The notes below the pieces were generated by a model that saw only the letters and a list, made by a program, of their open reading frames with translations, was not told where the DNA came from and made no database searches. The translations under genes were made by a program, and so were the position numbers. Below are positions 57,781 through 64,000 of a stretch of DNA of 64,000 nt, one piece after another. Source of the DNA: Eunapius fragilis (Eukaryota > Porifera > Demospongiae > Spongillida > Spongillidae); the NCBI GenBank assembly GCA_963681505.1, contig OY811975.1, positions 2,518,149 to 2,582,148 on the forward strand, in the 5' to 3' direction. Numbering within the stretch: the stretch's first letter is position 1; every line of letters starts with the position of its first letter.

Positions 57781-59101
57781 ATACGCTCCTGTGATACATG
57801 TCAAAGAGCAAACCGAAAAACAATGACACAAACCGCCCAGCTAAATCCAATAACAGTAAAATCTCCGTGGTTTCATGTGGGTATTGATTTTGTAGGACCA
57901 CTGAACCCTGTGTCTACCAAAGGAAACAAGTATATCCTTACACAATAAGTGACTATTATACTAAGTTTGTTGATGCTATTCCACTACCAGATAAGAGCGC
58001 TCATCATGTTGCAGGTTCATTATTTAAAGTAATGCTGTCACAATATTGCAGAATAGTAACAATTCATTTACGTTTACCATACACAGATCTTTACTGATGA
58101 GAATGGGCATTCCAAAGGTATTGACAACTGACAATGGAAGTGAATTCAAAAATCAGCTGGATACGAGATTGACAGCGATGTTAGGAATAAAACGAATTTT
58201 TACTATACCATATCACCCACAGGTTTGTTTATAACTACACATGTATGTGTATCATAGAGCACAATGATACTATTGTTTCTTGATATGAGCATGCATCTTT
58301 GAATAGATATGTAATGTAATCTAATTGGATTATTTGTAACTACTGCAACATATGTTAAAGAATTCAAGCAGTTAATTAATTTCAATCCTGAGTTGTAAAG
58401 CACTGCGTTCTATTGCAAACACCCTATATATAAAGCAATGTGCTAAATTTATATACATGTATACATTCCTTTGCACTAATAGGCTAATGGCTTTGATGAA
58501 AGATATAATCTAACACTGCAAAATATGTTGGTGAAATTTGTGTCAGAAATTTGGGATGAATATTTAGACACCTGTGTATATGCCTATAACACATCGGTTC
58601 ATGAGTCAACATCATTCTCACCATTTGAGGTAATGTATGGACGCAGAGCAGTTTACCAATAGACATTGAAATAGATGAAATTAGTCATACAATAATTTGC
58701 GTGATGTCAAGGAAAGTGATACCACAAGTATCATGGCTTCTTTAACTAAACAGCGTCTTGAAATACTGCAAATAGCAGAGGAAAATATTCAAAAAGCCCA
58801 GAACAGACAAAAATCCACTTATGACCGAAAACATTCTAGCCCAAATGCGTTTGCTGTTAGTCAATTAGTCTTGAGAAAAGATTTCCGAAGAAAGAAGAGA
58901 GCAGGAGGGAAGCTGCATGGACACACCGTATATCGGTCCTTATCTTATAACCAAGTGTCATAGCAAGGGAATGTATAGGCTTCAACTTGTTGGTGATAAG
59001 TCCAGCACCATTGAAAGAATTAGGAGTGCTTACCTCATGCCATACAAAGTACAGCATGGTTGTATTGAAACAAGTGCTAGGCTTGTGTATGTAAGCAATA
59101 A

Positions 59102-59157
59102 CAGGGACGTAGCACTCATTATAGGAGTGGTCCGGCGAATTTAATTATATTCATAAC
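59102..59157. mobile_element. Solo hAT end inside Ginger A
   Basis: CAGGGACGTAGCACTCATTA and the next 35 bases match the terminus of the hAT element at 45599 (CAGGGACGTAGCACTCAATA..). No body or second end follows, so it is an excision scar or truncated insertion within Ginger A. Confidence 0.7.
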
Positions 59158-60019
59158 AGCTAAGTTGCCATATCGGGTCGAAGCAAATTACAATTACAGA
59201 TAACAGGAATCAGGAATCGGTTCAATCGTTGCAAACTGACAGCTTTCTAAATGACGCCACGGGCACTCACAAAATAATATTTACTTATCTAGTAACTCCG
59301 CCTTTTTAGATCATACAATTGATCAGCGATTCACTTGCAATGACCTGGTTGTTATATAGTAAAATGAACTGACACACATTTTTAAAAAATTAATTTCTAA
59401 TTTAAGTTCTAATTTATGATACTTTGCATGCTATGTGTTCTCGTTTATTGTGAATACATATGTAGAACAAAAGAATTGACTTGCAGCAATAAGGTGAATA
59501 TGCACTGAGTAAGAATCTTGATGTGTCTTTCTGGATTGAATACAAAGCATTTTATGGTAAAGCACCACTCAAAGAAGCTTTTGGAGGAAACTTTGTCATT
59601 GTGAATGAGGATCTACAGGACAATTTCGACAAATTCGTAAAAAAGGTTTACACATACATTAACAGTGAACATAGGCTGGTTAAAGCTGTTCAACTGCTTC
59701 AATTGTCATGCAGATCATCAAATAGTTCATATCAAACTGTGCATTTGCTTGGCACAAAATATTGCCTAATGTCTGCGTTTGATCTTGACAGGTTATGTGA
59801 ATGGGTTGTCACACGAATTTTTGTCCTACGTAATTTTTATCCGTGGGACTAAAAGTTTTTATCCTAGGACAAAAAGTTTCAGAGACTTTTTATCCCTAGG
59901 ATAAAAAGTTTCTGAAACTTTCTGCCCCACTCTAAAACTTTTTGTCCCATTTTTTAATCCCTGGGATAAAAAGTTTCTGAAACTTTCTGTCCCACTCTAA
60001 AACGTTTTGTATTTAATGT

Positions 60020-63000
60020 CACCTGTTAAAACAGATGATAAAACCGGTGTACACATGAGATATCGATATAATGACTATGCTTACACTGTTTCAAATGGTT
60101 ATTGGCTTAGTATTGAAACTAGTGATTCAAATTACATAAGCACATATAATCATAATCAAAGCTGATTCAAATCCTTTTAACAGTTTCAAAGTGGATGAAC
60201 GCATTAGTGATATATATACATTCATTGTAATGGATGTTAGCTTCTGTTTCACATGTATGAAATGCATGCTTTTGCCATTTTTTTATCTTTCCACAAGGTC
60301 CATAGACATAGATTGTGGTTTGAAGTAATAAGACTGAAGCAATGATTTCAATTTCTGTAGCCCATGTACCCAGTAACTGCATCTCTGCCTGTTCTATGTA
60401 AGTATCCATTGTTTCACCATCATTAATAAGGCAGGACAATTGAGGATTTGCTGCGTTATCAATTATGTAGGTTGTAACCAGTAAGCGAACTTCTTGATGA
60501 TAGTCCTGTGAACCAGTAAGTGAAAATGAAAGTGCTCGAAAAAAGCAATTACCATCAAGAACAATTCTGGTTGTTGAAGATGGACAGTGATTCACTGAAA
60601 CCATTACATGTGTAGTGTGATGTTCCATGTTTCCATGGATGTATGGGAGCCCGAGTAAATTGCAATGATCTTTTTGCCATTCCTTACATACAGGTATGTA
60701 ACAAATTTGAGATATTTGCTCATTTTCAACTGCATCTATATGTATGCCATCTGATAAATTTTCATCTGTTTCCTCCAAACATCGAAGCACATTATCTTCT
60801 GGTACTGGTATGCCATTCTTAGGTTCACTTGGTTGCAATAAGTTCTCAATAGTAACTTCCTTGTCACAGCAAAATGTCCTTTTGTTATATATCCATAGGC
60901 ATAAGTCATCAAGATCTGATCCATCCATTAAAAAATACATGTTTCCAAGTACATTCACAGACTTCAATGCGATGTCACAAGATTTTAACCAAATATTAAT
61001 CAGTTCATTAGCTTTCACCACATTGTATGATGCATCAATGTATGAGCTAACTTTCTTGTTAAATTTTTTTAATTCATCCTGCAGGTTCTCATTAACAATA
61101 ATGAAGCTACCACAAAATACTGCCCTTAATGAAGTGTATCCATAATATTCTCTGAACTCAGTCCACAAAGAAACAGCTAGATCCTTGCTTAGTGCGTATT
61201 CTCCATCTTGTACATTCAGCAGAGTTTCCTGTTAAATAATGTAATAGTACATAAAAATGGTTGAAATGCAAATTTACAACTTACATCAAAATTTTCATCA
61301 TCCTCATTAGCATCATACCTTTGTGTGCAAGCTCCTAACCTCCATAATCGCAATAAACTTGAAGAGTACAGCAGCTCTTTAAGTGTTGCATCACCTGTAG
61401 CATTCTGTGGAACAGTGTTTTCATTCTGCATGATATAATCTCTGTCCTGTCCACTTAAATCTTCAGAAATGCTTTCATGGGAAGTGGAATCTTTTTTAAC
61501 AGTGTGATGTTTCTTCATGGACAGATAGGATGCCTTATGTTCAGCTGATGCTTTATGTGTCAAAGTATGCTCTATCTGTTCCAAAAACACTTTCAAATGA
61601 TCTCCATGAACACGATCTACCTTTCCATTGTCACACCTTTTCACCAAGAAAAGAACCTTTCCTATATCTTTTATTACTTCATATGGGCCCAGCCATTTTG
61701 GATCAAGAGCACCTCCTGCTCGCTTTTTGCGCCTGAAGTCCTTCTTCAATACCTTATCTCCAATGGCAAAATGGATCTTTTGCCCCTCTTTCTGCTGTAA
61801 TTAATCTTCTGTATTTTTTGGGCATTTATCACATTTCTCTTCACATTCTCCAGAATCTCCTTTCTTGCATTGGTTAAGTATACATGACAACAATCCTAAA
61901 CAATTAAGAAAATTCTTATACAGTTTTTAAAGTTACATGTATTTACTTACCCTGTCTTGCTGAGTATCTGGATTCTCATAGTCCTTCCTCATTATATGAC
62001 AGTTCAAAGGCAATATTGCTTTTCTCCCAAACATGACTTCAAAGGGCGAATAAAGGGAAGAAGCATGTTTTCCAGTGTTGTAGGCAAACACATGACAGTC
62101 AATATAGACATTCCAATCTTCCTTTTTCTCATTCACAAATTTGACAATCATGTTCTTCAAGGTTTGATTCCATCTTTCATCTAAGCCGTTGGCCTATATA
62201 GGTAATGGTGCATGGCTGATAGCATTTATGAAATAATAAAGTATAGTATAAGTTATACCTGAGGATGATAAGGTGTCGTGAAGTGCCTCTTAATACCTAA
62301 CAGCTCTGTCATCTCTTTGTCTAAACTATTTCTGAATTCCTTGCCTTGATCTGTTGTAAGCAGCTTTGGGAGTCCCATTCTCATGAAAATCTAAAACATA
62401 TGCGCAAACACATGCAAATAACAAATACCATAAGTAGAATATTAGGATACCTTCAGCAGAGAAGCAGCAACGCTGGTAGCATGCTTACTAGGAAGAGGCA
62501 CAGCATCTACCCATTTAGTGTAGTAGTCTGAAAGTGTAAGGATAAACCTATTGCCGCTGGATAGAAAGCAGGAGTAATAGGGCCAATAAAGTCAATCCCC
62601 ACATGATACCACGGTGAATGAATTGGGACTGGATGCAGCTCAGGTTGAGAGGAAAGTGGCTTCCTACTTGATTTTTGACAGACATCACAAGCAGCAATCT
62701 GTATAGTGCATTAGTGATTAAATCCCACTACACAATTTGAGCGTCAACGAGCAAAAGATCAACAACAAAAAAAAACTTACCATGCTCTTCACATCCCTCA
62801 GGATGCCCTTCCACATAAACCTTTCTTTGATTCTGGCCACTGTTTTAGTGACCCCAAAATGGCCTGAAGTAACATCCACGTGACAAGCCTGTGCAACCCG
62901 CATCTGTTCAGTTCGGTTCTGTATATACCTCACAGTAACTTCCTACGCCAAACAGTACAATCTAACAAAGCTTCGCGGCTAATGCGTGTGTTTGTACCTG

Positions 63001-63427
63001 TTTTCCTACTTTCTTAACTCGGTAGAATAGGTTGCCTCCCTTCACTGAAAACCTTTCCGCCCTTTTTCTGATCTGTCTTTTTCTCGTGCCAGAACATCCC
63101 TTTGGATAACTATTCTGAACCAGGTAAGCGTACACATCGTCCACTAAGGCATCTTCGTCAGAATCACAGTCAGACATAGCTCTCTACCACGTGCGTTTAT
63201 AGCGATATATAACGAGCGGACAAAAAATTTCAGTAACGGACAAAAAGTTTCTGAAATTTTTTGACCTAGGATAATAATTTTCAGGCGGACAAAATTTTTC
63301 GTGACAGGGTCTGTCACGAAAAATTTTGTCCGCCTGAAAATTATTATCCTAGGTCAAAAAATTTCAGAAACTTTTTGTCCGTTACTGAAATTTTTTGTCC
63401 GCTCGTTATATATCACTATAAACGCAC
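60020..63427 (-). mobile_element. Ginger1-type transposon B with OTU protease
   Basis: Minus-strand exons in order: 63177-62998 (MSDCDSDEDALVDDV start, donor GTACAA), 62942-62781 (H2C2 finger: ACHVDVTSGHFGVTK..), and an exon from 62699 (ACDVCQKSSRKPL; integrase D in HVGIDFIGP). The D in TTDQGKEF falls near 62345. A later exon has ANGLDERWN and VFAYNTGKHASSLYSPFEV (62160-61933), then a GPY-type region (61749 onwards: GPYEVIKDIGKVLFLVKR) and the OTU region. The frame breaks near 62560. The terminal sequence at 63190-63309 is built of GGACAAAAAGTTTCTGAAAT-type repeats, shared with Ginger A's tail. Confidence 0.75.
60167..61168 (-). CDS. Ginger B C-terminal exon: OTU-like cysteine protease
   Basis: 333 open codons. 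The first 100 residues match Ginger A 59523-59800 (EFREYYGYTSLRAVF, IIVNENLQDEL). The OTU domain follows: VLDGNCFFRALSFSL with the catalytic Asp and Cys, GTWATEIEIIASVLLLQTTI in the middle, and a His near the end in ITNAFIHFETV. OTU enzymes are deubiquitinating cysteine proteases; some Ginger1 transposases carry one at the C-terminus. This is the best preserved exon of the element. A start at its first Met is nominal, since it is spliced to upstream exons. Confidence 0.7.
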   Translation of the reverse strand: MWTEFREYYGYTSLRAVFCGSFIIVNENLQDELKKFNKKVSSYIDASYNVVKANELINIWLKSCDIALKSVNVLGNMYFLMDGSDLDDLCLWIYNKRTFCCDKEVTIENLLQPSEPKNGIPVPEDNVLRCLEETDENLSDGIHIDAVENEQISQICYIPVCKEWQKDHCNLLGLPYIHGNMEHHTTHVMVSVNHCPSSTTRIVLDGNCFFRALSFSLTGSQDYHQEVRLLVTTYIIDNAANPQLSCLINDGETMDTYIEQAEMQLLGTWATEIEIIASVLLLQTTIYVYGPCGKIKKWQKHAFHTCETEANIHYNECIYITNAFIHFETVKRI

Positions 63428-64000
63428 GTGGTAGAGAGCTATGTCTGACTGTGATTCTGACGAAGATGTCTTAATGGACGATGTGCACGCTTACCTGGTT
63501 CAGAACAGTTATCCAAAGGGATGTTCTGGCACGAGAAAAAGACAGATCAGAAAATGGGCGGAAAGGTTTTCAGTGAAGGGAGGCAACCTATTCTACCGCG
63601 TTAAGAAAGGAGGAAAACAGGTACAAACACACGCATTAGCAGCGAAGCTTTGTTAGATTGTACTGTTTGGCGTAGGAAGTTACTGTGAGGTATATACAGA
63701 ACCGAACATAACAGATGCGGGTTGCACAGGCTTGTCACGTGGATGTTACTTCAGGCCATTTTGGGGTCACTAAAACAGTGGCCAGAATCAAAAAAAGGTT
63801 TATGTGGAAGGGCATCCTGAGGGATGTGTAAGTTTTTTTTTGTTGTTGATCTTTTGCTCGTTGACGCTCAAATTGTGTAGTGGGATTTAATCACTAATGC
63901 ACTATACAGATTGCTGCTTGTGATGTCTGTCAAAAATCAAGTAGGAAGCCACTTTCCTCTCAACCTGAGCTGCATCCAGTCCCAATTCATTCACCGTGGT
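62608..64000. repeat. Large head-to-head inverted repeat, arms of at least 690 bp
   Basis: The centre is at 63308-63310 (GTGACAG-GGT-CTGTCAC). The left arm runs to 62608 and the right arm to the window edge, where CACCGTGGT still matches, so the repeat continues outside. About 10 bp of indels and a few substitutions separate the arms. Both arms carry the 5' part of a Ginger1 gene diverging from the centre. Confidence 0.9.
63441..64000 (+). mobile_element. Ginger1-type transposon C, 5' part (continues outside)
   Basis: The mirror image of Ginger B: the first exon starts at 63441 (MSDCDSDEDVLMDDV) and differs from B at about six residues (for example Lys-Trp for Lys-Arg in the RKRQIRK segment). 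Its donor GTACAAAC and the following H2C2 exon (from about 63676) match B. The first base of the finger exon's donor region reads GATGTGTAAG instead of CATGGTAAG, so splicing may differ. The third exon begins near 63910. Confidence 0.75.

Larger units (their letters stand above)
57183..60012 (+). mobile_element. Ginger1-type transposon A, decayed
   Basis: Starts near repeats ACCACTTTTGG and AAAGTGGTCCGGG (57183-57250). ORF from 57307 (MDDSLEQFGDD) frameshifts near 57445. The following exons read KACHFDPSAGHMG (H2C2 finger, 57620), RSCDTCQRANRKT, then the integrase: D in HVGIDFVGPL, D in TTDNGSEF, E in ANGFDERYN (58483-58510). Next come NTSVHESTSFSPFEVMYGRR, a GPY-like region (58850-59060) and the segment before OTU (59523-59800). 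The OTU domain itself is missing. Subterminal repeats with GGATAAAAAGTTTCTGAAAC lie at 59840-60010. No reverse transcriptase is present. Confidence 0.7.

Noticed and set aside
57183-63427. Ty3/gypsy retrotransposon as the source of the integrase genes
   Set aside because: No gag, protease, reverse transcriptase, RNase H or LTRs are seen; the genes have introns and end in an OTU domain, which fits Ginger1 DNA transposons.

Overview
The window is animal genomic DNA, most likely from a demosponge. The evidence is AT-rich sequence, short introns (about 60-450 nt) with GTAAGT/YAG borders, a tandem TM2-domain gene family, a cysteine-rich multi-pass receptor of a kind I associate with sponge gene expansions, and dense metazoan DNA transposons (hAT, Ginger1, TTAA-target elements, many MITEs). 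There are no bacterial features, rRNAs or CRISPR arrays. The species is not identified.

Layout. 0-0.7 kb: 3' part of a broken TM2 gene. 0.9-5.3 kb: eroded retroelement-like fragments and duplications. 6.3-10.6 kb: intact TM2 gene 2. 11.34-16.78 kb: a complete but frameshifted Ginger-type transposon (zinc finger, integrase, CXC, Ulp1, PHD) with ~70-bp inverted ends. 17.5-19.3 kb: CA-rich satellites. 20.5-25.5 kb: intact TM2 gene 3 with a 4-kb first intron holding MITEs and a 91-nt palindrome. 25.5-32 kb: repeat-rich, with hAT remnants and a charged-repeat ORF.

32.7-40.7 kb (minus strand) is the outstanding region. A TATA box, a start codon in good context and a signal-peptide exon are followed by short exons and then by about 20 micro-exons. 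Fifteen of these are exactly 3 nt (one codon) and four are 6 nt. Each is bounded by a 3' splice site and a GTAAGT/GTGAGT-type donor, with introns of 59-447 nt. The model stays open, and the micro-exons carry six Cys codons spaced C-x4-C-x4-CC-x3-C-x10-C, a cystine-knot-type framework. It appears to encode a secreted disulfide-rich peptide assembled almost residue by residue through splicing. A 4.37-kb TTAA-flanked transposon with one frameshift (35.78-40.14 kb) sits in one of its introns.

40.9-51 kb: a 1.9-kb element with 275-bp inverted ends, palindromic MITEs, a hAT transposon (45.6-47.5 kb) and a compact cluster of overlapping intronless ORFs (48.0-49.2 kb). 51.8-53.6 kb: intact multi-pass receptor gene. 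54.5-55.4 kb: miniature LTR element with 55-bp LTRs. 57.2-64 kb: Ginger1/OTU transposons in three orientations, ending in a large head-to-head inverted duplication that runs off the window.

Host genes are few: three TM2 paralogues, the micro-exon peptide gene and the multi-pass receptor. Almost everything else is mobile DNA.
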